From Dimorphilus gyrociliatus (Eukaryota > Annelida > Polychaeta > Dinophilidae): DNA of 64,000 nt. Shown here one piece after another: positions 52,792 to 64,000 of the stretch (position 1 is the first letter of the stretch; each line of letters starts with the position of its first letter). Location of the stretch: contig CAJFCJ010000006.1 in assembly GCA_904063045.1 (NCBI GenBank), positions 2,098,946 to 2,162,945 on the forward strand, given 5' to 3'. The notes beneath the pieces were generated by a model that made no database searches, was not told the DNA's origin, and saw only the letters and a list, made by a program, of their open reading frames with translations. A program made the translations under genes and the position numbers.

Positions 52792-54335
52792 ATCTAGCTA
52801 TATATCTGTCTCTGTCTTTTATTTAAATATTCGCATCTATTCCTAGCAATGTTTTGTACTATTCATGAATATTAAATTATACAAATTACATAGATACACT
52901 TATTTATGTAAATAGTGAATAGTAGTATTCTTGAACACTATTACAAGATAATCTATAATAATATAAACATACGTCTCTTAAAATTAGTTGCTTCTTTAAC
53001 CTAGAAAGCAGTATTTCATTGGTAAATATAAGTCTATTTTGAACGAGATAACAGATTTTCAAGTTAAATTTAGCCGTATTCTCGATCTATTTGTGGTGTA
53101 TTTTCTCAAATTCAATCGTATTAATAACCAACAGAGTTTTTTATTGAGCGCTATCAAGTTCCTTCTCATATTAATATTATTATTATGTTTCATTCTGGAT
53201 TACTAGGCGGCGCTACTACCCGAGAAGGGAGAGAGACAGAAGGAGAAAGAAAAAAGCTACACTGTGATGAAATTCTCTTGCATCTTATATTGACGATAGA
53301 TGGCGGACGCAGTCGGAATATGAAAAAAAAACTAAATAAATATAATATCATATTAAACAGAGCGAGACACGGCTTTTTTTATTGACGAATAAAAAGAAAT
53401 CTTAATAAATAGAATATGTATCTCTCTGAACCTTAAGGACAAACGCACTAGGTCAAGGAACTTTCTTCTCTCCTTGCTTTATATCATTGACTTGATATTA
53501 AAGACATTGCATGAAATATGATTTTGCAATTGGGTTATTGAGTATAAAAGAGGGCATTCGTCCTTTGTATATTTATATACTTAAGAAAATGAATCTTTAT
53601 ATCCTTTGAAGAGGGACGGAAAAATGTACAAATTTATATAGTTCTCATTTTTTATTCTTTTTTTCCCTTTAAGTAATTTTCCATGATATTTACACGAATA
53701 ACAGTAAGATCGTGAATAAATTTGAGCAGCGTTTACCCAAGATTATAAGGATTACATAAGAAAAAAAAGTTTAGAATAACGAAGAAAAAAATATCGGCAT
53801 TTCTTTTCCTCTAACTGAATCCTAATTCAAGGGATAAGACTGGACTAGAAGAAGGGAGGAGACTAGTCCTTACTTTCACGTCACGTTCTACTAGGACGAA
53901 GAAAAGACAAGATCTATATGTAAGGGATTTTTCTCTTTATTTGTATTCAGATATATAGATCAAAATCGTCGATTATTTTTCATTAATAATGTTAGAAGTT
54001 AAAAATATTTAGTCGGTAGATGGCGCTCTGACAGAGGATTGAATTGATTTAACAGGACGCCTATTGAATTTGATAGAAGTAGGCGTCATTTTAATGAACA
54101 GTATTTTCTGAAAGTAGAAATTTAGAAATTTTCGATAACTATTAAATTATGCTCCATGTTTAAAAAAAAAAGCGTGGTTTAATATCTATAGAAGCTTATC
54201 ACTGTTTATTAAAGCTATTGAAGAAAGCAACCTATTTGTGCATCTTAGAAACGGCGTCGGCGGCGTCGATTATGATAATTACAGCAACTCGGTCACGTGA
54301 CAGTTGGTAAGCGCGCCTTCGTTCGTTCAGGCCGA
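51825..54335. other. KLF 3' flank and TRPV upstream region
   Basis: Poly-A/T rich to about 52540. A G-rich block (52557-52596), the palindrome ACGCTTTAAAGCGT (52605-52618) and CpG-rich sequence to about 52675 follow, then a CT microsatellite (52757-52791). CTCF-like cores lie at 53202-53219, 53296-53310 and 54017-54030. A TCACGTGA at 54293-54300 is 36 nt before the TRPV start. No coding exon recognised. Confidence 0.6.
52557..52618. promoter_or_regulatory. G-rich block with adjoining 14-bp palindrome
   Basis: Successive runs of four to six G on the plus strand (52557-52596) could form a quadruplex. Eight bases later is the perfect palindrome ACGCTTTAAAGCGT. Confidence 0.4.
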
Positions 54336-57300
54336 ATGAGAAGGAAATTTGACTGCATGGATCGGCGAAAGTCGAAATTAGCCGATCCGGACCGCTTGTG
54401 GAAGTTGGAAAATGCAGAAATTGAGGAGAATGCCCTTTACAAATATCTCAATAATCAAAATGGTGGTAAATTAATTGATTGTTATTCCGAAGGCGGAGAG
54501 GAAGCCATAGAAAAAATGATCTCTTCCGAAATTGAACCTTTCCTCTACAATGGAGGAAAAGGTAAAATTTTAACGAAATTGGAATTTGTCCAGTGGAGGA
54601 ATAGGTGTTCCGCAAAGAGACAAGGGCAAACTCTCATAGATACACGATCTGAGGAGGAAGTTTTGAACGAATTTCAAGATTCTTTTGAAACACATCTGGC
54701 CTGTTGGGATATAAACAAAAGAGGTGTTCTCGGAGAGACAGCCCTACATATATGCTGTCTTCACGACACGCCAATTCACTTTGAACTAGCTAAAATATTG
54801 GTTAGACTTTATCCAAAAATGGTTCTAGATGTATACGAAGGCAAGGAATACTATGGACAAAGCGCTCTACACTTGGCTGTCGTATCTGGGAATCTTGATA
54901 TGGTAAAGTTATTGGTTGAAAATGGTGCTATGATAAACCAACGCGCTTCCGGTCCGTTCTTCCTTCCGGAGGACGTTAAGCGTCAAAAGAAGACGATCTC
55001 CACTTCGAATTACGCAGGATACGCTTATTTCGGGGAATACGCTCTAGCGTTTGCAGCCTGCTTCGGCAGGGAAGATATCTACGATTATCTTGCAGAAAAG
55101 GGGGCCGATCCAAATTTGAAGGATACTCTTGGCAATTGCGTTCTTCATATGCTTGTCATCAGTAATCAACTTGTAAGTCCTTACTGATACTTTCTCATAC
55201 TTGGATAAACCTCGCAGTTTATCCGAAATAACCTTAATCATTTCGATACGGCTAGCACGATATTCTTTTAATCTAGCTCATCTATTCCGTTAAGAGTTCC
55301 CCGCTTCGGCGGAAAAAAATAATAAATCGAAGTAAATATCGACTGTTTGCGGCGTTACTAAAGTAACGCCTGTAAACAAGTAAAAGCTTTCATAGGCCTA
55401 ACATTTTGATGAAATGAATTGAATGATCGTTTTTAAATACTTGACTATTTTGTTTTGTTTTGTTTCTGTTTAATGAAAGGTTTTGTTCGTGTTTCACAGG
55501 GTATGTATAGTTATGCTGTAAGACATCCGAAAAAGAAGGCGCGCGTCGAAATATCGAATGAAGCAAATTTGACGCCGTTAACACTTGCATCGAAGTTGGG
55601 TCGAAATGAAATTTTTAAGGAGATTATCGAATTGCAGAGCGTCGTAAGTATTGAACGTTAAACGCCGTTAATTGGATCAGAATGTCAATATTTGCCAAAT
55701 CTGATACGTAGAATGGGTCTTTGTAATTTATTGCGTTTATATTTATCAATATCATGTCGTTTTTTAAAGCGTCTCTTTCCTGTTTACAGGAAATTTGGAG
55801 ATATAGTAATATCACCTGCTCCACTTATCCGTTAGCTACTTTAGATACTATAGGGCAGGAAGGGAAGACGAGTGAGTAAACGAAATGATTTAAAGTAAAA
55901 TTGCTATCAAAAGCTTGACTGAATATATAAATAATCAATTTAGACTGGAGTTCGGCCCTAATGTACATAACTGATGGTGAGACTGAAGAACATTTAGAAA
56001 TGCTAGAGGGAGGCGTTATTAAGCAGCTTCTAGATGAAAAGTGGAAGACGTATGCAAGGCGGAGATTTTTCGAGCGTCTGGTGCTAGCTGTCCTACATCT
56101 GATCTGCCTAAGCGTCGCCATTTATACTCGTCCTGGTACCGATCTACTAGGTCCAATCGATAAGATAAACATTGTAAGTCATTTAGCTGGGAAGCATGAG
56201 TGTTTCCACTATCGTCACTTATCCCTCTTTTTCCTCTCTTATTTCTTTTGTCGATTATTGTAAGCGTTAAACAACTTGTATACATATTTCTCAATGCTCC
56301 ACGTGCAGTATCTTATCTTTGTTGTTATTGATACTGTAAACTTCCTTCCTAGCTCCGATAAATTTATTCGCTCATAGTGACCCTCTAATATAACTCAAAA
56401 CTAGAGAATTACTAGACAAAAGATAAAAGATAAAGATATCGATCAAGACGTTCGTTTAATTTACTTATAACCCCCGCTATTTTTTCCAGGTTCGTTATAT
56501 AGCTGAGATTATATCTACTCTAAACTGTTTCATTAACCTGGCCATGTACTACGATGAAGTGAAATCGCAAGGGATTGTTGAGTTCTTTAAAAATCAAACG
56601 TCGGCCCCAGCCAAAATGATATTTAATATATCATGTGCTCTAATCCTCTCTTGTGTACCCATGAGATTCCTAAGGCTGGAAGGAGTAGAAGTGGTTTTGT
56701 TGGCCATAGCGGCACCGTGTGCCTGGGTCCATCTACTCTTTTTTGCTAGGTAAGTTAATTATGATGGTCAATTTAAACGCCTCTATACTGTTTCCCTCTA
56801 TCATTCTATTACTAAATATATATATATTACATATCTTTTACCTCTAAACTATGCCTTGATCGTTCAATGTTGTACAATAAAATAAGAGAATACGTTTTAA
56901 TTTTTTACAGGGGAGTGTCCCTACTTGGTCCATTCGTCATTATGATTTATAAAATGTGCGCGTCTGATATGGTGCGATTTATATTCATCTTCGGTGTCTT
57001 CCTCATCCAATTCTCCCAAGGTGATTAAAATCTCTCTTAATCAATGTTTTTAAATTTTATTGATTTATTCTTATTATTTTTCTTTCTCTAAACGCATTTA
57101 TTAATTAGTTTTCGTTATAATTTCATCACAAAATCAATAGAGAAAAGTCACTTAAATGTAATTTCAATTTTTAACCTTTAAAAACTAATTAATAATTTAA
57201 TTATAGGATTATAAATGTTGCGTGTTTACTTGTGTTTGTTTATGCATATTTATTGCATTTGTAGTAAGTATGCAAATTAGAATATCTTATATATTACTTA

Positions 57301-57817
57301 AAAGTAATGACATTCTAACATTTAAATTGTTTTTCTCTTGTGTTGAAACCCAAGCTCTATTTCTAAAGATTATCAATAATTATATTAAACTACTTTTATC
57401 ATATGTAATTTTTAGCTGTAAAACTTAATTATTTAGCTTATAATTAACTATGTTAACGCTAATTATCATATATGTTTATACTAACAATGGTTTCGAATAT
57501 AAGAAATGCTTTATTAGCAATTGTTTAATATCATATGATTACTTTTTTGTTATGTATAATGTATAATTTTATCCAATAAGATAGTTCAATCATTTAAAAG
57601 AAAAATTTAAAATATTTAACAAAAGAGAAAATAGGATATAATTATTAAATAGTTCTCTTTTTTTCATTATAGTTGTTCTAGTTCTAGTGGGATAACATTA
57701 TAGAATTTATATGTTTTGCTTTGGTTAATTAATGGTTGAATGAGTTTTACAAGTGATTATAATTAATCAATGTTTTCTCTTAGGTTAAACTTGCCTATCT
57801 AGTGTTTTTTTATCTGA

Positions 57818-57853
<36 letters not shown>

Positions 57854-58814
57854 ATCTATCCATCTCTCACTCTTCATCTCCTTTACCTCACCCGCTCCTC
57901 CTCCTCCTCCGAATATTTTTCGCCCCTCCCATTCTTCATTTTTCTTCCTTTTAGAGTCTATCAACCAACTGGGCCTTGCGTTACGATGTTCTATAAAATG
58001 TTTTTTGGAGATATTAGAAAATTCGCTAGTATTTATATCATTTTCCTTCTCGGATTTACTCCAGGTGCACTTATTTTACTTATTTATATACCTATGACAT
58101 TTTTAATTCTCTTGTGTCTTTTGTTTCTCTTTTTTTTTTAAAAAAAAGAGAATTAAATGAAAATGTCCATCGCATTTCTTTTTGCACATATTTAATTATT
58201 TAATAGTTTTAGATTTAGTATTTATTTTTTGTTTTATGCTAGGTCTTTACTAAACTGATTAAATATCGATTACCTACATTTTTTATGATTCTAAGTAATT
58301 GACTTCCCTAGGTTTCTTCTTCCTTTTTAAGGATATTGAAGATCCAAATATTACAACCTTTAAAACGATTTTTGGTACATTAATGCAGTTGTTCCAAATG
58401 ACTTTGGGTGAATTCAAGGTCAGTTTTATTTTCTTATCATTATTCTGTTTAGTTTTTTTTTCTCTCGGCAGTAAAAGTTTATCAATTTTTCATTCGAACT
58501 TTTAAAAAAAAGAAGAAAAAACAGCAAGAAAATTAAATAAATAATAAAAAAAAAACACTAAAAGAAAACAGTTAATAGAAAGAGGAAACAATGAAAAATT
58601 GTTAAATAGCCGTCACCTAACACATTTTTGATAGGTGTCGCTTTTTACCAAACCGTGTATTTCCATTAACAATTTACTTTTGTTTATTTTTTGTAAATAT
58701 TATTTTTAATAAGTTCTTTACAGCGTAAATAAAAAAATTGTTAGAATTGGAAATTCAAGTGTTTGGGTGTTGAATTAAATGAAAAAAAAGTAACTGTTTA
58801 TATGTTATATACTG

Positions 58815-58864
<50 letters not shown>

Positions 58865-59950
58865 ATGTACAAATATACACCCACATTCATACATATATCA
58901 ATGTATTTAATTCTTTTTATAATAACTTAAAAAATGTCGTGAAAAACTAAAAGATGTTAAAAGAATCTTTACAAGTTCGATTAAAACGACAAAACATTCA
59001 TTTCGAACATAAAAATTTTTCAATATGTTTATTTATTTATTTTTCTACCCGTTTTTTTTTTGCCTTTAATTTTTTTTATCCCTTTTGTTTCTTCGAGAAA
59101 AAAAATCAAAAGAAATGTAAGAACAATAATCTCCCTTCCTTTAGAAAAACTTTAGGCCTAGATTATTAAACAGACTTCACAATTAATGATCGAAGATCAA
59201 TCAACGCACCCAAACACTTAAATTTGCCAATACTGCTATTATATACCGACTACCAATCGATATAATTTAGTAACTAATTATCTTAGTTGCCAGTCACGTG
59301 ATTTTTAAATTTGCATATTCGAGCAGACTTCGAAAGGAGAATTAATTAAGGTGACGCCAGAAAGACTTTTTAAGTTGTTTTTGTTGCTACTTTTTGTCTT
59401 GTTTTTATTTTTTATCATTTCCCTTTGTTATTTATACTATTTTTTTATTGTTTAGTTTTTTATATGCTATATATACTGTATCATTTTCCAATATTTCGAA
59501 ACAAACTATCACACACAACTCTTTAATTATTCTGCTTTGGTCTATAAACACAATCTAGGCCTATGTAAATAATAAGGAAGGAGTTTCTGGCCATTTTTAA
59601 TTAATAGATATTAGAAAAAGAAAACAAATAGGATAGGATAGATAGGCAGATAGATAGAATTTTTTGAATGTTAATCTATTCATAACTATTCTCAACTGTT
59701 AAAGAGCATTACTAATTTGTAATTAGATAATAAATACCCGTATTTATATATAAATATATATATTTTTGTTTTTCCAATATTTATGAATCGGGGGGAGACT
59801 CGTTCAATTATTTTAATTTAATATTTGTAGGACAGCCATTAGAAGTTTCTAGCAACACGTTTCTTTACAAACATTATCTCTCTTTTTATGGATATATGTA
59901 AAGTCATTAGTCGCTGTTTACAATAATTTACAAGTATTGTATAAAAAGGA

Positions 59951-60019
<69 letters not shown>

Positions 60020-61366
60020 GAGAGAAGGAGATAAAGAGAAATAAATAAAGAATGTTATTGAAAAAACTGTTAGATCTAGCTATTGGACCATTTTTAGTCC
60101 AATGTAATCAAGAAATCGATAATTTTCTGTGTAAAGAGAATTATTCAATTTCTTTTTTTGTCTTGAGGAGTTTTCTTTAGTATTTTTTTCATTCCTTCTC
60201 TATTTTTAGGAGAAGGAAGATAAAGCAGTTTTTTTTGACAGAGAGATACGAATTTTTTCTTCCAATTTCATCAATAATTTTTTATTATTTTTTTCCTCTT
60301 CTTCGGCAAAAATTTTGTGGAGTTTGATCTATTTTTTGCACAGAACAAACAAACAAACAAACAAACAAGCAAACAAACAAAACATACAATGAAAATGCCA
60401 AAAAAAAAATAACTAAAGATAAAAAAGAGATAATAAAACTTTATCAGTTTTTATGTCTTCTTAATTATGTGACATAAAATAATTAGAAATCTCTAATTGG
60501 TTCATATTCGCTCTTTACTATTCATAAAATAATTAACTTTATTATTATAATTATTAATGATAAGTTTGTTTATAAAAAAAATACAGTATGAAGATTTTGA
60601 TGCGACCCGAATGCCAATTCTAACAAAGATTGTGTTTGCTGTGTTCGCCATCTTGGTTCCAATTCTTCTACTTAACATGCTTATTGCTATGATGGGTAAT
60701 ACGTATCAGATGATCATTAGTAGATCTGAGAAGGAATGGACAAGGCAATGGGCAAAGATAATGATTGTTATTGAGAGAACATTTGATGCAAAAAGACTAA
60801 TGAAATACCAAGAAGAGTACTCAGTTGCTTTTCAGGCTGGAGGAGAGAATGCCAGAGGTTTGATGGTAATAAAAGCATCAAATAAAACTAAGGCTAGGCA
60901 ACGGAAAGGAGCAATAGCGAACTGGAAGAAAATGGTCTATATGGTCAAAAAACTGCTGAAGGAGGCTAAGCAAACGGGCAATCCCCCTGCTTTCGCTCTG
61001 TCAAGGAAAAAGTCCACATTGAACAAGATTATGTTAGAAGAACCACCTGCATTGGATATGGATAACTCTGGTTTATTGGGAGCTATGGCCCAGCTGGCGT
61101 GGGAAAAAGACATAGATCTAGCTCCAATATCAGGAGGTGAAAGTGATTCCAAAAAAAGAAAACAATCGACATCGGGTTCCGACTGTCCAACATCAATTGC
61201 CCAACAACTCTTGAATGATGAGGAATTGAAAAATCCTCACCCTCGACCACCATCTGGTAAGTCGTTGGCCAAGAGGTCTTCCAAAGTGACGCCCGAAAAC
61301 TCGGTTAGCCCGTCACCTGATTCCGGCGTCTCTAAGTCATCAAAACGTAGTGCAAGGACGTTTTGA
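54336..61366 (+). CDS. TRPV: TRPV channel with mutually exclusive S4-S5/S5 exons
   Basis: Exons 54336-55172, 55500-55643, 55790-55871, 55944-56173, 56490-56749, then either 56911-57020 (6a) or 57955-58064 (6b), then 58312-58418 and 60587-61366; 849 aa for either isoform. A Ca2+-permeable sensory cation channel. Residues 1-330 hold ankyrin repeats ([30 protein letters not shown]) and the family block [17 protein letters not shown]1 is about 393-412, S2 434-452, S3 472-492, S4 498-517, S4-S5/S5 519-554, pore 555-590 (filter TLGEF), S6 about 604-626 ([13 protein letters not shown]) then [11 protein letters not shown] long Ser/Lys-rich cytosolic tail follows. The block pattern fits invertebrate OSM-9/Inactive or Nanchung subunits, not separated here. 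The start ATG is first in frame, but a 5'-UTR intron ending at CAG 54330 is possible. Confidence 0.95.
56911..57020 (+). other. TRPV: TRPV alternative exon 6a (S4-S5 linker and S5)
   Basis: 110 nt, acceptor TTACAG at 56910, donor G|GTGATT. It enters in phase 2 and leaves in phase 1. It reads [16 protein letters not shown], then [20 protein letters not shown]. Confidence 0.85.
57820..57850. repeat. (CT)n tract before TRPV exon 6b
   Basis: A 31-nt pyrimidine repeat about 105 nt upstream of the exon 6b acceptor, followed by further C/T-rich sequence to 57953, forming an extended pyrimidine tract. Confidence 0.8.
57955..58064 (+). other. TRPV: TRPV alternative exon 6b (S4-S5 linker and S5)
   Basis: 110 nt, acceptor TTTTAG at 57954, donor G|GTGCAC. 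Entry and exit phases are the same as 6a. It reads [16 protein letters not shown], then [20 protein letters not shown]. It matches 6a at 13 of 36 aligned residues with no gap. Confidence 0.85.
58821..58855. repeat. (TA)n microsatellite
   Basis: Pure TA dinucleotides in the long TRPV intron. Confidence 0.8.
59952..60020. repeat. (GA)n microsatellite, 69 nt
   Basis: Longest purine run in the window, with a single AAA interruption. Confidence 0.85.
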
Positions 61367-63150
61367 TCAGTGAGCACCAGACTAATAGTTTACTTGAACT
61401 TTTATTTATATTAAGAAAGAATATACAGTATATAAATATATATATATATATATTGTCGATGTAACGCTATCTGCAGGCACTTCATTAAATTTTCAAGCTT
61501 TAATCGCATGCAAAAAAAATAAATCTTCGTCTCTTCTAAAGAAAAAAAAACTAAGGAAACAGAATACACACCTCATTCTAATTGCTTTTCTATTCTTAAT
61601 CCTATTCCATTCTATTCTCATCATTGTTACGGAAACGAACGGTGAACATTTTTCTTTATAATTAAAATTTTCTTTTACCATTATCATCATTAATGTCAGG
61701 TCACTGCCACAAGCTTTTCATCATTATCTTCATACCAATATTGTCTATGATTTTGTCATCCTATCCATTCTTTTTTTAATTGAGAATTAAAATAAAACCA
61801 AAACGAAAACAATATTGGCATCAATTTAATTAATTATTAATAAAGCTTTTAAAATTCATTTATAATGACTATTTACCTAAATTTATTCAAGGGAGCAAAG
61901 TCTACAAAAAACAAAACTGCTATATTTACCATATACCTATCATTAATTATGCATATCTCATTACTCTTCGTTAATTATTCATTAACCTAATTTAACTATT
62001 AATAGAGTTTGTATTAAACGTAAACAAATTTATGTAAAATGAAACATTCGACTTTTCATGTTTTGCTGAATTGATTGAAAGTTGTTTGCTATTTGCCTAA
62101 AGTCATATTTATAAATTGAAGACTGCTTTTAGAAAGTTCTTAGTTATATAGACGTATAAAATATAGATCGGGCAATCTTCTTTAAAAAGCTTAGATTGTT
62201 CGCTAAGCGGTCATTTGCTAAAAAGCTTTTAATATAGGCAGCTTTAAAAAACGTTCTTTCAACAAGACAGTCAAGACTAGAGAGTATTTTGATTTTCTTT
62301 TTCTTTTAAAAAAAAAATCAATCTATTTCCATTTACTTTTTCCTTATCATATTGCAAAATGTCATATATCTTCCTTTTTTTATTTCCCCGTTATCAGTAA
62401 TAATTTAAAACAATGGAATATGTTACCTTACTTTTTATACCTATAAAGTTGTTAAACCCATCAAAAGGAATAAAATTATAGATATACTATATACGTATAT
62501 ACTAGCATACATATAATTTCTAAGAACTTGTATCGTTTCTGAAATATTGAAAAATGATATATCATTAGCTATCTAAATTTATTTTATCTCCCCCCTTCCC
62601 AATCCTATGTTTTTGCATTCGATATTTTTTACATTGTTGTTGACTATTGACCCAAAGTTTCCCTAGGTGAACGTTTTTATTGATAAAAAAAATAACAATA
62701 ATTACTGCTAAGTGTGAATAGCGACACCTTCCTACATTCTAGTAAGTATTTATTGAATATTCAATTTTTTTTTTGTTTATTGGAATATTATTTTCTTTTT
62801 ATATTTATATTTATATTAATATATTACTATATACAGTTTATATCCAATCTTTTATGCAACGTAAACAAATATACATAGTTTTGTTTCCAATGTGAAAGAT
62901 GCCAACTAATTATTATAGGGAAAAAAAGTTATACAAAAGAGTTTATCTTCTTTCGTTGTACTCCCTCTATCGGGTAAATAAATCACCCACCTGTCGACCA
63001 TCTTGGCGATATATAATTTCTGCTAATAGACACTGCAAACAAAGCACGAACCGATCGACCGTTGCTTCCTTGACAACCGGCTTTGGCGTATACACAAAAA
63101 AGAACATATTTCCACTTTGTTCTCGCTTTTATGTAAATAATGAACGAATT
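61367..63150. other. Intergenic, no gene seen
   Basis: AT-rich. A TA tract at about 61428-61453 follows the TRPV stop. The frame open from 62899 into the next gene is discussed under that gene. Confidence 0.6.
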
Positions 63151-63937
63151 ATGGGTATGAACAAGGTGGACATTGTCGGAACTTGGGTAAGTAGAACCGC
63201 TTTAGCTTAATTTAATTAATACTCTGATCACCTTAATTAACACTAAGTATTCTCTTCAATTTCCTCTCTAGTATCCGACCAGCTTTCATGGCCATGCTCG
63301 GAACAAGACCAGATATGACTTTCAAATTGATTACAGACAAAGAGCCAAACCAGAACCACCTCTGAAGTTTCTTAGTAGGTCTAGACAGAATATTAGTAAG
63401 CATCCATTTTCTCAACACGACAATCGGCATTCGTTTCTCTCCGATGCTTTATACTTTGAAGAGGGACTTGGTCGAAGGAGAATAGATAACTCAACATGTA
63501 AATCTGAGGTAGACTTATTAGATTGGAAACCTGTAAAGACAGACTTTTCAAGGCAGTCATCTGAATATAAGTTTGCTTATTCTGGAAAACCGGTTGTAAA
63601 TCGTTTAGTTAATGATTTAAAGAGACCAAAAACAGCCAACTTTAAACCCTTTTCAACATCTTACTCATCTGTACATGGAAATTGTACTTGGTTTCGCAAT
63701 GAACCTATCAGGAAGCCCAACGACGGTGATACAATAACCAACAGAAGGAGACGAGCTGTATCTGCCCATCCCCATTTAGACACAGTGGCAGCATGCCTAT
63801 CTTGGACTTCGTCCGAATTTGTACCAAAACCTCCGTCGTACAAAAGATGTAGTATACCTGCTGCTACTCAGACAACGATGCCTCCAACCGAAAAAGAACC
63901 GGTATCGCTTGAACCAGCAAAAGCTCGGACAGTTTGA
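63151..63937 (+). CDS. Unrecognised basic protein, two exons
   Basis: Exons 63151-63186 and 63272-63937, joined in phase 0 by GT-AG; 233 aa. The frame from exon 1 is open back to an ATG at 62899, which would add 84 residues, but that stretch looks like non-coding DNA. The product is hydrophilic, rich in Arg, Ser, Pro and aromatic residues, without signal peptide or membrane helix: YPTSFHGHARNKTRYDF, DWKPVKTDFSRQSSEYKF, SGKPVVNRLVNDLKRPKTA, CTWFRNEP, AVSAHPHLDTVAACLSW. The spaced Tyr/Phe/Pro motifs recall small ciliary microtubule-associated proteins, but that is only an impression and no family was recognised. The only ATG in exon 2 lies near its end, so translation must begin in exon 1. Confidence 0.7.
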
Positions 63938-64000
63938 AAAACTTGCAAAACATTTTTATTTTTACTTAATAACTCTCTCTCTCTCTCTCTTTCCCTCTCT

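Larger units (their letters stand above)
58419..60586 (+). other. Longest TRPV intron, low-complexity
   Basis: 2168 nt holding TA (58821-58855), GA (59952-60020) and AAAC (60344-60382) repeats, plus TCACGTGA at 59294-59301. I looked for a duplicate pore exon and saw none. Confidence 0.6.

Noticed and set aside
57021-57954. TRPV exons 6a and 6b both constitutive in one 885-aa protein
   Set aside because: Requires the second AG of AGAG and produces two homologous S5 segments in tandem, which breaks the six-helix topology. Equal length and matching phases favour exclusion.
62899-63150. 84-codon N-terminal extension of the last gene
   Set aside because: In frame, but composition is like intergenic DNA. 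The ATG at 63151 leads straight into the conserved-looking product. Not excluded without transcripts.

Overview
This is a gene-dense, AT-rich stretch of animal nuclear DNA. Genes are split by short GT-AG introns, mostly tens to a few hundred bases. There are C2H2 zinc-finger and KLF transcription factors, a TRPV channel, an LEM nuclear-envelope protein and a receptor guanylate cyclase that fits the NIT-domain type known from marine invertebrates. The compactness and gene content suggest a small-genome invertebrate, most likely a lophotrochozoan such as an annelid. The sequence alone does not fix the species. I built exon models by hand from reading frame, splice sites and codon phase. Nearly all close to an exact multiple of three with no internal stop.

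Layout. The 3' part of a C2H2 zinc-finger gene (+) occupies 1-2284. On the minus strand follow pyruvate kinase (4512-8090), an unrecognised 100-residue protein (8377-9264) and HDDC3/MESH1 (9388-10144). A neuronal-calcium-sensor protein (+, 10725-11577) and glomulin (-, 11923-13548) come next, then an NTE-type lysophospholipase PNPLA6/7 (+, 14022-18102) and an emerin-like LEM protein (+, 18610-19323). The long coiled-coil gene FHAD1 (-, 19773-27677) lies head-to-head with spermidine synthase (+, 28002-29361). SZRD1 (-, 29555-30340) lies head-to-head with TPRG1L (+, 30801-31945), and EFHD2/swiprosin (+, 32762-34220) follows. The guanylate cyclase (+) is at 36489-38886. About 11.4 kb without a recognisable gene (38887-50266) precedes a KLF2/4-type gene (+, 50267-51824). 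A TRPV channel (+, 54336-61366) and an unrecognised basic protein (+, 63151-63937) close the window.

The two strongest discoveries are both about alternative exons. First, the TRPV gene carries two homologous exons of exactly 110 nt (56911-57020 and 57955-58064). Each encodes a full S4-S5 linker plus S5 helix with the same flanking phases, so they look like a mutually exclusive pair swapping a gating module. Including both would break the frame. Second, pyruvate kinase has two complete alternative last exons (5189-5421 and 4512-4753) in the same phase. Both encode the end of the C domain, but only one keeps the GWR.GSG allosteric loop. This would be a route to regulated and unregulated isozymes that differs from vertebrate PKM1/PKM2.

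The housekeeping half is arranged in divergent pairs with short shared upstream regions. The half around KLF and TRPV is loose, rich in microsatellites, and contains recurrent CTCF-like motifs, palindromic E-boxes and small GC-rich islands that look regulatory. I saw no rRNA, tRNA, CRISPR array or intact transposon.
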